A stretch of 64,000 nt of DNA, from assembly GCF_008180725.1 (NCBI RefSeq), contig NZ_VTEV01000001.1, forward strand, positions 310,001 to 374,000. Reading direction: 5' to 3'. Of this stretch, positions 9,955 through 19,400 are shown piece after piece; the first letter of the stretch is position 1, and the number at the start of each line of letters is the position of its first letter. Under the pieces are notes generated by a model, which worked only from the letters and a program-made list of their open reading frames with translations, was not told the origin of the DNA and did not search any database. A program made the position numbers and the translations under genes. The stretch comes from Sutcliffiella horikoshii. Its GTDB lineage: Bacteria > Bacillota > Bacilli > Bacillales > Bacillaceae_I.

Positions 9955-10506
9955 CTATTTTACCATTCTTAGGTCTGATAGCGGCCAGTAGACGATATTG
10001 GTTTTACCTAATACTTCTTCTTGTGGCACTGTACCGATGTGACGGCCATCCTTGCTGAATCTGCGGTTATCTCCCATTACAAAGAGATGACCTTCTGGCA
10101 CTTCTTGAAGGCCTGTCTTTTCTTCTAATGTGAAATCTTCTGTTAACAGGCCATCGGGATATTGAGCCTTATAGCTGTCCAAATAGGGCTCTTCATAGGC
10201 TTTTCCGTTGATATACAGGACATCATCCCGATATTCTACTTCGTCTCCCGGTAAGCCGATGACGCGCTTGATATAGTCTTTGTCTTCTGTTGCATGGAAC
10301 ACAACGATGTCAAATCGTTCTGGTTCACCAACTTTATATCCAATCTTGTTCACGATCATTCTGTCTTGATTATGAAGTGTGGGCATCATGGAATCACCAT
10401 CCACCACAATCGGTGCAAAAAAGAAATAACGTATTGCTGCTGCAAGAATTACTGCGATAGCTAAGGCCTTTACCCATTCCCAAAGCTCATTTTTAGAACG
10501 TGCCAT
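9955..10506 (-). CDS. lepB: type I signal peptidase
   Basis: Cleaves signal peptides from secreted proteins at the outer face of the membrane. The protein is 183 aa with one N-terminal membrane anchor (about 12-31). The catalytic serine is S39 in DGDSMMPTL and the general base is K80 in DKDYIKRVIGLPGDEV; the GDNRRFSKDGR box follows. This is the Bacillus SipS type. It lies between rplS and rbgA, where B. subtilis 168 has no signal peptidase. It has a promoter of its own at 10574-10601. The ATG at 10506 follows GGAGGAACAG. Confidence 0.96.
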   Translation of the reverse strand: MARSKNELWEWVKALAIAVILAAAIRYFFFAPIVVDGDSMMPTLHNQDRMIVNKIGYKVGEPERFDIVVFHATEDKDYIKRVIGLPGDEVEYRDDVLYINGKAYEEPYLDSYKAQYPDGLLTEDFTLEEKTGLQEVPEGHLFVMGDNRRFSKDGRHIGTVPQEEVLGKTNIVYWPLSDLRMVK

Positions 10507-10573
10507 ATCTGTTCCTCCGCCGTTTTCATTATGTTCTCTTATTTAACGAGAATTTATATGTAATTCTACTTCA

Positions 10574-10601
10574 ATTATATACCTTGTTTTTGTTTAAACA
10601 A
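10574..10601 (-). promoter_or_regulatory. probable sigma-A promoter of lepB
   Basis: TTGTTT (10601-10596) and TATAAT (10579-10574) on the minus strand, 16 bp apart, lie about 70 bases before the lepB start and downstream of the rplS terminator. A short palindrome, TGTTTAAACA, overlaps the -35. Confidence 0.6.
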
Positions 10602-10633
10602 AACTATAGATATTGCGCAGCCATTTTTTTAGT

Positions 10634-10662
10634 AAAAAAAGAGAGCTTGTCTCCAAGCTCCC
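10634..10662 (-). terminator. intrinsic terminator after rplS
   Basis: GAGCTTG and CAAGCTC form a 7-bp stem with a 4-nt loop, followed on the minus strand by TCTTTTTTTAC, directly after the rplS stop codon. Confidence 0.9.
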
Positions 10663-10669
10663 CCTTTGA

Positions 10670-11014
10670 TTATCGAATCTCTTTGATACGCGCTTTTTTA
10701 CCACGTAATGCACGTAGGTAGTAAAGTTTCGCACGACGTACTTTACCACGACGAACTACATCAATTCCCTCAATTTTAGGGGAGTGTAGTGGGAATGCAC
10801 GCTCAACTCCAACACCGTAAGAGATCTTACGAACTGTGAAAGTTTCGCTGATTCCGCCGCCACGACGTTTGATTACTACTCCTTCATATACCTGAATACG
10901 CTCACGCGTTCCCTCTACAACCTTAACGTTAACACGTACAGTGTCACCAGGACGGAAAGAAGGAAGATCAGTTTTCAACTGCTCTTGAGTAATATCTTGG
11001 ATTAATTTTTGCAT
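10670..11014 (-). CDS. rplS: 50S ribosomal protein L19
   Basis: Ribosomal protein of 114 aa located at the interface of the 30S and 50S subunits. [20 protein letters not shown] at the start and the [22 protein letters not shown] end are typical. The ATG at 11014 has AAAGGAG ahead of it; a longer in-frame start at 11035 reads through this ribosome-binding site and is rejected. It has its own promoter overlapping the trmD stop and an untranslated leader of about 90 nt, as expected for autoregulated ribosomal genes. Confidence 0.97.
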   Translation of the reverse strand: MQKLIQDITQEQLKTDLPSFRPGDTVRVNVKVVEGTRERIQVYEGVVIKRRGGGISETFTVRKISYGVGVERAFPLHSPKIEGIDVVRRGKVRRAKLYYLRALRGKKARIKEIR

Positions 11015-11104
11015 AGTTTTCTGCTCCTTTTCCACAGATGCTCATACCATACTTATTTGATGCAGCGGAACATCGTTTTTAGACATAGCAATAGCTAAGT
11101 CACA
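11015..11104 (-). ncRNA. rplS 5' leader, possible L19 autoregulatory leader
   Basis: The region between the predicted start of transcription and the L19 gene is about 90 nt and can form small hairpins (GATG...CATC around a TTCCGCTG loop, and TAGC-TATT-GCTA). An L19 leader RNA is known upstream of rplS in Firmicutes. Assignment here is by position and not by a model match. Confidence 0.4.
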
Positions 11105-11110
11105 AAGAGT

Positions 11111-11139
11111 ATAATAGCATATTAGACAAATAAAATCAA
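11111..11139 (-). promoter_or_regulatory. sigma-A promoter of rplS
   Basis: TTGATT (11139-11134) and TATTAT (11116-11111) on the minus strand, spaced 17 bp. The -35 overlaps the last codons and stop of trmD, so rplS can be expressed apart from rimM-trmD. Confidence 0.7.
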
Positions 11140-11885
11140 TATGCCTTATCCTCTTTTTTAATTTCTTCAAGCCACTTTTGCTGTTGATCTGTTAACGGAT
11201 ATTCATCGAATAAGTCAGGTCTTCTGTTCCATGTTCTTCGTATAGACTCTTTTGTTCGCCATTCTTCAATATGTGCATGATTTCCTGAAATTAAAACATC
11301 CGGCACTTTCATCCCCCGGAAATCAGCTGGTCTCGTATAATGGGGATGCTCAAGAAGGCCTGTACTAAAGCTGTCCTGTTCATGGGAAGCCGCTTTTCCT
11401 AATACATCAGGAAGTAACCGAACCACACTGTCTACAATAACCATTGAAGCAAGTTCGCCACCTGTAAGGACATAGTCCCCAATGGAGATCTCATCTGTCA
11501 CAACATGTTCTCTGATTCGCTCGTCATAGCCTTCATAATGGCCGCAAATGAATATCAAGTGCTCTTCTTGTGCGAGTTCTTCCGCTTTCTTTTGAGTATA
11601 GCGTTCTCCCTGAGGACACATCAGAATAACTCTCGGCTTTTTGACAGTTTGGTTTGCCTCTGTAAGGGATGATACGGCATCAAAGATCGGTTGAGCTTTA
11701 AGCACCATTCCAGCTCCACCTCCATAAGGGTAGTCATCGACTGTCTTATGTTTATTATCCGCGTAATCTCTGAAATCGGTCACACTGTATTGAACGGCTC
11801 CTTTCTCCGCAGCTTTGTTCAAAATGGAGGACCCGAGTACACCTGTAAACATTTCCGGAAAAATGGAAAGAATATCAATCTTCAT
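11136..11885 (-). CDS. trmD: tRNA (guanine-37-N1) methyltransferase
   Basis: Methylates G37 next to the anticodon in tRNAs reading CNN codons, preventing frameshifts. The protein is 249 aa of the SPOUT knot class: [13 protein letters not shown] start, [22 protein letters not shown] and the knot loop [13 protein letters not shown]. It lies one base after rimM and is translated together with it. Confidence 0.98.
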   Translation of the reverse strand: MKIDILSIFPEMFTGVLGSSILNKAAEKGAVQYSVTDFRDYADNKHKTVDDYPYGGGAGMVLKAQPIFDAVSSLTEANQTVKKPRVILMCPQGERYTQKKAEELAQEEHLIFICGHYEGYDERIREHVVTDEISIGDYVLTGGELASMVIVDSVVRLLPDVLGKAASHEQDSFSTGLLEHPHYTRPADFRGMKVPDVLISGNHAHIEEWRTKESIRRTWNRRPDLFDEYPLTDQQQKWLEEIKKEDKAY

Positions 11886-11886
11886 C

Positions 11887-12405
11887 TTAAAACAGCCCTT
11901 CTAATGGCTCTATGATAATTGTCTTCTCTTTCACATCCACTTTCTTTACTACTTGATCAATATAAGGGATTAAGATGTCCTTGCCTTTCTTGGCCTTAAT
12001 GACCCATACATCATTTGCTCCTGGTGTCAGTACTTCCTTAACCGTGCCTATCTCCTCCATGGTTTCCTGAAGGATCACTTTACAGCCAACAATCTCGTGG
12101 AAGTAATATTCTCCTTCTTCCAGCTCACCTAATTGGTCTTCTGGAACTTTAACAATGGCTCCTTTGAATTTTTCCACTTCGTTTACATTATGGAATCCTT
12201 CAAATGTGAGAAGGTCAAAAGATTTATGTACCCTTCTAGATGCTACCTTAACTTCTACAGGTTCCTTTTCATTTGGCAAGAATAAGTATAGGAGATTCCC
12301 TTTTTTATAACGTTCGTCAGGAAAATCCGTTCTAGAAACCACACGAACCTCACCTTTTATCCCGTGTGTATTAACAAGCTTACCTACGTTGAACCACTTT
12401 GACAT
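11887..12405 (-). CDS. rimM: ribosome maturation factor RimM
   Basis: Helps 16S rRNA processing and maturation of the 30S head. The protein is 172 aa with an N-terminal RimM barrel ([18 protein letters not shown]) and a C-terminal PRC-barrel ([19 protein letters not shown]). The ATG at 12405 is chosen because GGAGGTG precedes it; the track upstream adds only seven unsupported residues. An intrinsic terminator separates it from khpA, and ylqD, found at this place in B. subtilis, is not present. Confidence 0.96.
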   Translation of the reverse strand: MSKWFNVGKLVNTHGIKGEVRVVSRTDFPDERYKKGNLLYLFLPNEKEPVEVKVASRRVHKSFDLLTFEGFHNVNEVEKFKGAIVKVPEDQLGELEEGEYYFHEIVGCKVILQETMEEIGTVKEVLTPGANDVWVIKAKKGKDILIPYIDQVVKKVDVKEKTIIIEPLEGLF

Positions 12406-12483
12406 TTCATGCACCTCCACGCGCAACGCTTATCTTCTATATAAATAGAGTACCCTCAAAGAGGTTCTCTTACCTATTTAACC

Positions 12484-12515
12484 AAAAAGAAAAGGGGAAG
12501 CATCAAAGCCTCCCC
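12484..12515 (-). terminator. terminator between khpA and rimM
   Basis: On the minus strand GGGGAGGC pairs with GCTTCCCC (one G-U) across a 6-nt loop and is followed by TTTTCTTTTT. It starts right after the khpA stop, inside what is usually one ribosomal operon. Confidence 0.8.
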
Positions 12516-12746
12516 CTACTCCATAATCTCTAATTGCACTCGTTTATTCTCGTGAGAAGCAGCAGCGAACAAGACTGTTCGGATTGCTTTTGCAATTCTA
12601 CCCTGCTTGCCAATCACTTTCCCTAAATCATCTTGGTGTACAGTAAGTTGATACGTAAGAACATTACCTGTTTCTTTTTCCGTAACCACTACATTTTCTG
12701 GATGATCTACTAACGACGTCACAATTGTTTGGATTAGTTCTGTCAT
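12516..12746 (-). CDS. khpA: KH-domain RNA-binding protein KhpA (YlqC)
   Basis: A 76-aa protein made of a single KH domain with the GKQGRIAKAIR loop (GxxG type) that contacts RNA. In other Gram-positives KhpA pairs with KhpB/Jag to control cell division and elongation. It lies 8 bases after rpsP and before a terminator. Confidence 0.95.
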   Translation of the reverse strand: MTELIQTIVTSLVDHPENVVVTEKETGNVLTYQLTVHQDDLGKVIGKQGRIAKAIRTVLFAAASHENKRVQLEIME

Positions 12747-12754
12747 TTTGCCTC

Positions 12755-13027
<273 letters not shown>

Positions 13028-13066
13028 TTAATATAGCACCTCCGAAAATATTTCACACAAGATAGT

Positions 13067-13095
13067 ATGATAACAAGTAGTTACTTGTTTGTAAA
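13067..13095 (-). promoter_or_regulatory. rpsP promoter with an inverted repeat in the spacer
   Basis: TTTACA (13095-13090) and TATCAT (13072-13067) on the minus strand, 17 bp apart. The spacer is almost entirely an inverted repeat, AACAAGTA-AC-TACTTGTT, with perfect 8-bp arms. A repressor bound there would block RNA polymerase. No known regulator with this site comes to mind. Confidence 0.6.
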
Positions 13096-13145
13096 GTGTT
13101 TTTTCTTGTCACTTTATTTATTAAGAGAAAAAATGCTGTGGATAC

Positions 13146-14492
13146 TTACATGAAAGGAAATTTGAAGCCGCCTTTTTTGCCTTTTCCTTTTTGCATGCTT
13201 GTCATCTGTTTCATCATTTTTTTCATCTCTTCAAATTGTTTAAGTAGACGGTTTACTTCCTGAATAGGTCGTCCACTACCTTTTGCTATCCGCTTTTTGC
13301 GGCTCGCATTAATTAAATCTGGATTATCTTTCTCCGCTTTTGTCATGGATTGGATAATTGCCTCAACGTGACCAATCTGCTTTTCATCCACCTGGACATT
13401 TTTTAAGCCTTTCATCTTGTTGGCTCCAGGTATCATTCCGAGAATTTCATCAAGAGGCCCCATGTTTCTCACTTGGCCAAGCTGTTCCAGGAAATCATCA
13501 AACGTAAAGTTCATCGTACGCAGTTTCTGTTCAAGCTCTTTCGCTTTCTCTTCGTCTACATTTGATTGTGCTTTCTCAATAAGAGTAAGCACATCTCCCA
13601 TACCTAAAATACGAGAGGCCATACGTTCAGGGTGAAAAGGCTCGATGGCATCCAATTTTTCTCCCATACCAATGAACTTAATCGGGGTATTGGTTACCGC
13701 CTTAACGGATAATGCAGCTCCACCTCTGGTATCTCCATCAAGTTTTGTTAACACAACGCCAGTCAAGCCAAGCTGTTCATTGAAGCTTTGCGCCACATTT
13801 ACAGCATCTTGACCTGTCATTGCATCGACTACAAGGAAGATTTCATCGGGGTTTGATATTTCTTTCACCTGTTTTAACTCGTCCATTAGTGTTTCATCTA
13901 CGTGCAAACGTCCTGCGGTATCAATAAGCACATAGTCATGATGCTCATCTTTCGCTTTTTGGATAGCTTGCTTTGCAATTTCAACGGGACTAACCTTATC
14001 TCCTAGAGAGAAAACAGGCATGCTGAGTTGTTTTCCAAGTGTTTCAAGCTGTTTAATGGCTGCCGGTCGGTAAATATCGGCTGCAACTAGAAGTGGCTTT
14101 CTATTGTGCTTTTTGCGCAATAGGTTTGCAAGCTTACCTGTTGTCGTCGTTTTACCTGCACCTTGTAGACCTACCATCATGATGACGGTCGGCGGTCGGC
14201 TGCTCACTGCAATTTTACTTTGCTCTCCGCCCATAAGTGCGGTGAGTTCTTCTTTTACCACTTTAATTACTTGCTGACCGGGTGTAAGACTTTTCATGAC
14301 TTCTTGTCCAACTGCACGTTCATTCACGCGTTTTACAAAGTCTTTCACTACTTTGAAGTTAACATCCGCTTCAAGTAAAGCGAGTCGAACTTCACGCATC
14401 ATTTCTTTAACGTCTTGTTCGCTTACCTTACCTTTTCCACGAATCTTCTGTATCGTATTTTGCAAACGGTCGGCTAAACCTTCAAATGCCAT
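13146..14492 (-). CDS. ffh: signal recognition particle GTPase Ffh
   Basis: Binds hydrophobic signal sequences on ribosomes and, with SRP RNA, docks to FtsY. The protein is 448 aa: N and G domains (GLQGAGKTTTTGKLA, DTAGRLHVD, TKLDGDTRGGAALS) and a C-terminal M domain ending in a methionine-rich, glycine-lysine tail (MKKMMKQMTSMQKGKGKKGG). It is 12 bases downstream of ylxM and forms one unit with it. Confidence 0.98.
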   Translation of the reverse strand: MAFEGLADRLQNTIQKIRGKGKVSEQDVKEMMREVRLALLEADVNFKVVKDFVKRVNERAVGQEVMKSLTPGQQVIKVVKEELTALMGGEQSKIAVSSRPPTVIMMVGLQGAGKTTTTGKLANLLRKKHNRKPLLVAADIYRPAAIKQLETLGKQLSMPVFSLGDKVSPVEIAKQAIQKAKDEHHDYVLIDTAGRLHVDETLMDELKQVKEISNPDEIFLVVDAMTGQDAVNVAQSFNEQLGLTGVVLTKLDGDTRGGAALSVKAVTNTPIKFIGMGEKLDAIEPFHPERMASRILGMGDVLTLIEKAQSNVDEEKAKELEQKLRTMNFTFDDFLEQLGQVRNMGPLDEILGMIPGANKMKGLKNVQVDEKQIGHVEAIIQSMTKAEKDNPDLINASRKKRIAKGSGRPIQEVNRLLKQFEEMKKMMKQMTSMQKGKGKKGGFKFPFM

Positions 14493-14504
14493 GTATGCCG
14501 CCCC

Positions 14505-14843
14505 CTAATCTAATTTCTCAAGCGACTCAATCAGCGCTAAAAGAGTCTGGCCGTTAAACGGAGTTTCCGCCTTTTCGACTTCGTCCTTCATCTGCTGCAC
14601 AAGCGACTGCCGCTCTTGAAACTTTTGAAATAACAAAAGCTTTTCTTCATATTGCTCAAGCATCTGTTCTGTACGTTTTATGTTATCATACACTGCTTGA
14701 CGACTTATGTTATATTCCTCTGCTATCTCACCAAGGGAGTGATCATCTAAGTAATACAAAGACATATAGCTTCGTTGCTTTGGTGTTAACAACGACTGAT
14801 AGAAATCATAGAGATAGTTCATTCTCGTTGTTTTTTCAAGCAT
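14505..14843 (-). CDS. ylxM: YlxM helix-turn-helix protein
   Basis: A 112-aa protein resembling region 4 of sigma factors ([39 protein letters not shown] is the helix-turn-helix part, approximately residues 20-58). It always lies just before ffh in Firmicutes and has been linked to the SRP pathway in streptococci. The ATG at 14843 is used because [16 protein letters not shown] matches the family start; a start three codons earlier is also possible. Confidence 0.93.
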   Translation of the reverse strand: MLEKTTRMNYLYDFYQSLLTPKQRSYMSLYYLDDHSLGEIAEEYNISRQAVYDNIKRTEQMLEQYEEKLLLFQKFQERQSLVQQMKDEVEKAETPFNGQTLLALIESLEKLD

Positions 14844-15018
14844 CCTCTTCACTCTCCCTTGTTAAGTGAAATGCCTTTACAATAGCTTAGTTTACAGGTT
14901 GGGATGGGGAATGTCAAGTTTTTTTCTTGACCTGTGAGAATAGCGGGGTAAATGAAAATCAAACAATAAACCTTGGGTTCTTTAATCTTTTGAAACTTTA
15001 TTTGGTTGGTTGACCGCC

Positions 15019-15145
15019 GCTGTTCCTTTCCGCAATTGGCTTCGCTTTCCGCGGGACGGTGCTTGAGCCTCCTCACTTCGTTGCGGGGTCTCAATCTTCC
15101 GTTACTCCCCCGCTGGAGTCTCCGCCATTTGCTCCAATCCACAGC
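15019..15145. repeat. 127-bp palindromic repeat, copy 2 left arm
   Basis: Same family as the copy at 9821-9947 and in the same orientation (GCTGTTCC start, CCACAGC end, with GAGCCTCCTC, GGGGTCTC and GGAGTCTCCGCC inside). It is followed after about 90 bases by an inverted partner (15235-15363). The gap 14844-15435 between ylxM and ftsY contains this pair and the ftsY terminator, and otherwise nothing I can assign. Confidence 0.85.
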
Positions 15146-15234
15146 TGAAAATTATGAGAACGAAATGATAGTTCTTTTTCATTTAATTCCGTTAGATGAA
15201 ATCTCATAAGCCCTTCAATAAATGAGGTCACCTT

Positions 15235-15363
15235 GTTGATTGGAGTGGAAGGCGCGGAGACGCCCGCGGGAGGAAGGGACAGGTGAGACCCCACAGGCTG
15301 TAAGCCGAGGAGGCTCACGGACCGCCCGCAGGCAAGCGAAGCGCCTGGAACGGAAATCAACAG
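15235..15363. repeat. palindromic repeat, copy 2 right arm (inverted)
   Basis: Reads GTTGATTGGAGTGGAAGG at the start and GGAACGGAAATCAACAG at the end, the reverse complement orientation of the left arm at 15019-15145. Open frames crossing it are products of its composition, not genes. Confidence 0.85.
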
Positions 15364-15384
15364 TTTCATATTTTATCTTGTTTT

Positions 15385-15420
15385 TTAAAAAAACCGCCCG
15401 TCAGATTAGAGGGGCGGCAA
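15385..15420 (-). terminator. intrinsic terminator after ftsY
   Basis: CCGCCC pairs with GGGCGG and is followed on the minus strand by TTTTTTTAAAAAAC. It lies about 16 bases beyond the ftsY stop and closes the smc-ftsY unit. Confidence 0.85.
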
Positions 15421-15435
15421 GTGGTAGTACGTTTT

Positions 15436-16434
15436 TTAGCTTTCTTGTGCTTCTTCTTTTTCCATCATATCTGCAAACAATCCGTACACATATTGCTCTG
15501 CATTAAATTCTTGCAAATCTTCTGCTTTTTCCCCTAAACCAACAAACTTGACCGGAATTTTCATTTCATTTCGGATCGCTAGAACGATACCGCCTTTCGC
15601 AGTACCGTCAAGCTTAGTTAAAACGATACCCGTAACATTCGTCGCTTCAGAAAAGATCTTCGCTTGGCTTAATGCATTCTGGCCAGTCGTTGCATCCAGT
15701 ACAAGCAGGACTTCATGCGGTGCACCTGGTACCTCACGCTCGATCACACGCTTCACCTTTTCAAGTTCCTTCATTAAATTGACCTTGTTTTGAAGACGGC
15801 CTGCTGTATCACAAAGGAGAACATCCACTTGGCGCGCTTTAGCTGCTTGGAGGGCATCATACATAACAGCTGCTGGGTCTGAACCCTCTGATTGCTTAAT
15901 CACATCCACACCAACACGCTCGCCCCATACTTCAAGCTGGTCAATAGCACCGGCACGGAATGTATCTCCTGCTGCAAGAAGCACGCTCTTTCCTTCTTGC
16001 TTCAGTTTCTTAGCTATTTTGCCTATAGAAGTAGTTTTCCCTACGCCGTTTACACCTACCACGAGAACAACCGTTAAGCCGCCTTGTTGAAAGTTGATGG
16101 TTGGAGACACGTCATCTCCAGCTTGATAGATCTCCACCAACTTTTCGGAAATGACACTTTGAACCTCACGAGGATCTTGGATATTGCGTCGTTTCACTTC
16201 CATTCGAAGCTCATCAATCAATTCCATCACGGTGTTAACGCCAACATCCGCTCCAATTAGGATTTCCTCCAGTTCTTCAAAGAAATCCTCGTCGACTTTG
16301 CGGTAGCGAGCAACAAGGTCATTTACTTTACCAGAAAAGGAATCGCGGGTTTTCGTTAATCCTTCTCTGAATTTTTCTGTTACGGATTCTGTTTGAGTGG
16401 TAAGCTTTTCTTTCAATTTTTTAAAGAAACTCAT
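15436..16434 (-). CDS. ftsY: signal recognition particle receptor FtsY
   Basis: Membrane-docking GTPase that receives ribosome-nascent chain complexes from Ffh. The protein is 332 aa with the short, charged N-terminal region typical of Bacillus (MSFFKKLKEKLTTQTESV) and an NG domain: GVNGVGKTTSIGKIA, GDTFRAGAIDQL, DTAGRLQNK and TKLDGTAKGG. The ATG at 16434 follows GAGGAAGAGAATGAGAA-type purine-rich sequence and lies 20 bases past the smc stop. Confidence 0.98.
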   Translation of the reverse strand: MSFFKKLKEKLTTQTESVTEKFREGLTKTRDSFSGKVNDLVARYRKVDEDFFEELEEILIGADVGVNTVMELIDELRMEVKRRNIQDPREVQSVISEKLVEIYQAGDDVSPTINFQQGGLTVVLVVGVNGVGKTTSIGKIAKKLKQEGKSVLLAAGDTFRAGAIDQLEVWGERVGVDVIKQSEGSDPAAVMYDALQAAKARQVDVLLCDTAGRLQNKVNLMKELEKVKRVIEREVPGAPHEVLLVLDATTGQNALSQAKIFSEATNVTGIVLTKLDGTAKGGIVLAIRNEMKIPVKFVGLGEKAEDLQEFNAEQYVYGLFADMMEKEEAQES

Positions 16435-16453
16435 TTTCTCATTCTCTTCCTCT

Positions 16454-19400
16454 CTATTTAACAAGTTCTTTGGATTCTTCTAACCGGACAGAGACCAATT
16501 TGGAAACGCCGGATTCTTGCATCGTCACCCCATAAAGAACGTCACTAAATTCCATCGTTCCCTTACGGTGTGTGATGACGATGAATTGGGTTTCTTCACT
16601 GAACTGTTTTAAGTATTGGGCAAAACGGTGTACGTTTGCTTCATCAAGCGCAGCTTCTACTTCATCAAGAATGCAGAACGGAACAGGTCTTACTTTTAAT
16701 ATGGAGAACAACAGGGCTATTGCCGTTAACGCTCTTTCTCCTCCAGACAAGAGTCCGAGGTTCTGCAGTTTTTTACCAGGCGGTTGTGCCACAATATCTA
16801 CGCCGGTATTTAGCATATCGGAAGGATCTGTTAACACAAGATCCGCTCTTCCCCCGCCGAATAGAGAACGAAACACATCGTGAAAGTGTGCGCGTATATT
16901 CGTGAAGGTTGTCTCAAAACGCTTTTTCATTTCTTCATCCATTTCACCGATTACTTGGAACAAGGTATCTTTTGCTTCTTGAAGATCGTCTTTTTGCTCC
17001 TTAAGGAATATATATCGTTCGCTTACTCGATCATATTCCTCTATTGCAGCGATATTGACTGTGCCAAGCTCCTCAATGGCAAGCTTGATTAACTTTACTT
17101 TTTTACGTGCTTCTTCGATCTCTATTTCAAGTGGATAATCTTCTTTTGCTGCTTCAAAGGACAGCATATACTCTTCCCTTAAATGGTGAAGTCTATTATC
17201 TAATTCTACATCCAAGCGGTTCATTTTCACTTCTTCCGCCTTTAGAACTTCCGTAAGTTGTTTATACTGTCTTTTTAAATCTTTTAGTTGAAGCTCTTCT
17301 CGTTCTACCTTTTCGTAGTAAGAAAGCCTTTGGGCACGGCGTTCTGCAATGAGTTTCATCGTGGTGTTTTTGTCTTGTAATTTTTCAGCTGCAGCCCATT
17401 CCAGCTTTTGTTCACCTGATGAATTATCATTCATTTCACTTTGTAAAAGAGATAAGTCTTCCTTAATATCATTTAATCTTTCTGTAGCTTGTTCAAGATC
17501 TGTTTCGATAGTAGTCACTTTTTCCGTTTGGTTCGTAAGCTTTTCTTTTTTACTCGCATAATCCACTTTGAGTTGAGTAAGCTCGTTTTGCACGGTCTCC
17601 TTGTTTGCATGTTGCTCCAACTTTAAGGAATTTAGTTTTGAAATCTCTTTGTCAAGAGCAGCAATTTGCATTCCTACCGTCTTCAGCTCGGCATCTAGCT
17701 TTGCTTTTTTGTTCACAGCATCCTTCATGGAAATAGTGAGCTGTTGCTTTTCATAGTCATATAAACTTAAATGTTCATTGACGTTTTTCTCTTCTAGTTC
17801 CACTTCCCGAAGAAGACTTGAAACCTGCTGTTCCCTATACCTTAGTTCCTCGCCAACTCCCTTTAACTCAACAACTTGAGACTCTTTCTCTTCTATTTTT
17901 TTCTTAAGTGTTTTTACCTGATCTTCAAGCAAGGTTGTTTTATTTTCCATCTCTTCTAGCTTTGCTGAAATGGAATCAAGCTCACGCCCCCTACTTAAGA
18001 GGGAATTAGATTTTTGTTTGACAGCTCCTCCTGTCATGGAGCCGCCAGGGTTAACTACATCCCCTTCTAATGTCACGATGCGGAAGCGATGCTGAAGGAT
18101 ACCTGCCAATGCGTTGGCTCCTTTAAGGTCTTTTGCAATGACAATGGTACCCAAGAGATTATGGACAATATTTTCATAGGCTGAGTCGAACTCCACAAGA
18201 GCAGATGCGATTCCTATAAAAGCTTCATGTTGACTAATCTGGTTCACTTGATAGTCTGATAATGTCCTAGGCTTCATGACCGTCATTGGTAAGAAAGTAG
18301 CACGGCCAAAACCGTTCTTTTTCAAGTATTGGATGGATGCTCTCGCATTTTGTTCGTTATCCACAACGATATGCTGTGTCGCACTTCCAAGGGCAATCTC
18401 TATTGCCGTCTCCACATCTTGGTTCACTTGGATAAGTTCTGCAACTGCCCCTTTTATTCCAGTAAGCCTATTTTCATCCCTAGCTTTCAGGATTTCCTTA
18501 ACACCTTGAAAGAATCCTGTAAAATCCCCTTGCATCGTTTCAAGCATTTCTTTTCTCGCACGTGTTTGTTGTAAGAATTGGTATGCTTGATACAAGGTTG
18601 TTTCTTTTTTCTGATAGGACTGTTTAAATTGCTCCAAATTGGCTTGTTCAGCTCTGTAACGGTCTATCGTTTGATTCAGCTCTTTTTGAACCTGTTTATG
18701 GTCGGAGAAAACTTTTTCCTTCTTCTGTTGTGTATTAGCCCGAAGATCGACATATTTTCTGTTTCCCTCGTCAAGACGGGTTACTTTCATGCCTTCTTGT
18801 TTTTCTTGCTGCTCGAGATAGGAGATTTCATTACGAACAGATGCCTGTTTATTTAAAAGTTCAATATAGTCACTTTTTAATGCATCAATTTTCTCTTCAA
18901 TATTTTGATCAAATTGCTCGTTAATTACCTGTTTTTCCTTGAGTTGATGCTCTGTTAATACCAATTCTTGACGAAGGGTATCCAAAAGTTGTTTTTCGCT
19001 TTCCAACCTTTGCTTTTGAACTTTGATAAATTCTGCAAGCTCCACTGATGAATTTTCTAATTGGGCACGGTTTGTCGTAGCGTTCTTCTTACGCTCCTTC
19101 AGAACTTCTTTTCGTCCTTCTAGTTTTTCCAGTTCCGAACTCGCCACTAAAAGGGCTTGTTGCAAGGAGTCAATGGACTCATCCAAAGCAGCCACTTGGT
19201 CCTTATATTTTTCAAGTGTTGCCTCTTTTTGGCTTAGTTCAGAAGATAGGACTAGCTCTTTTTCGGTGCTGCTTTTGACTTCCAGAGAATTTTGTTCCCA
19301 TTTTTGATGAAGCTCTTCAATTTCGTGTACTGTGACGCCTACTTCAATCTGCTCAAGCTCTTCTTTCTTCTCCAGGTAATCTTTGGCAATGGAAGCCTGT

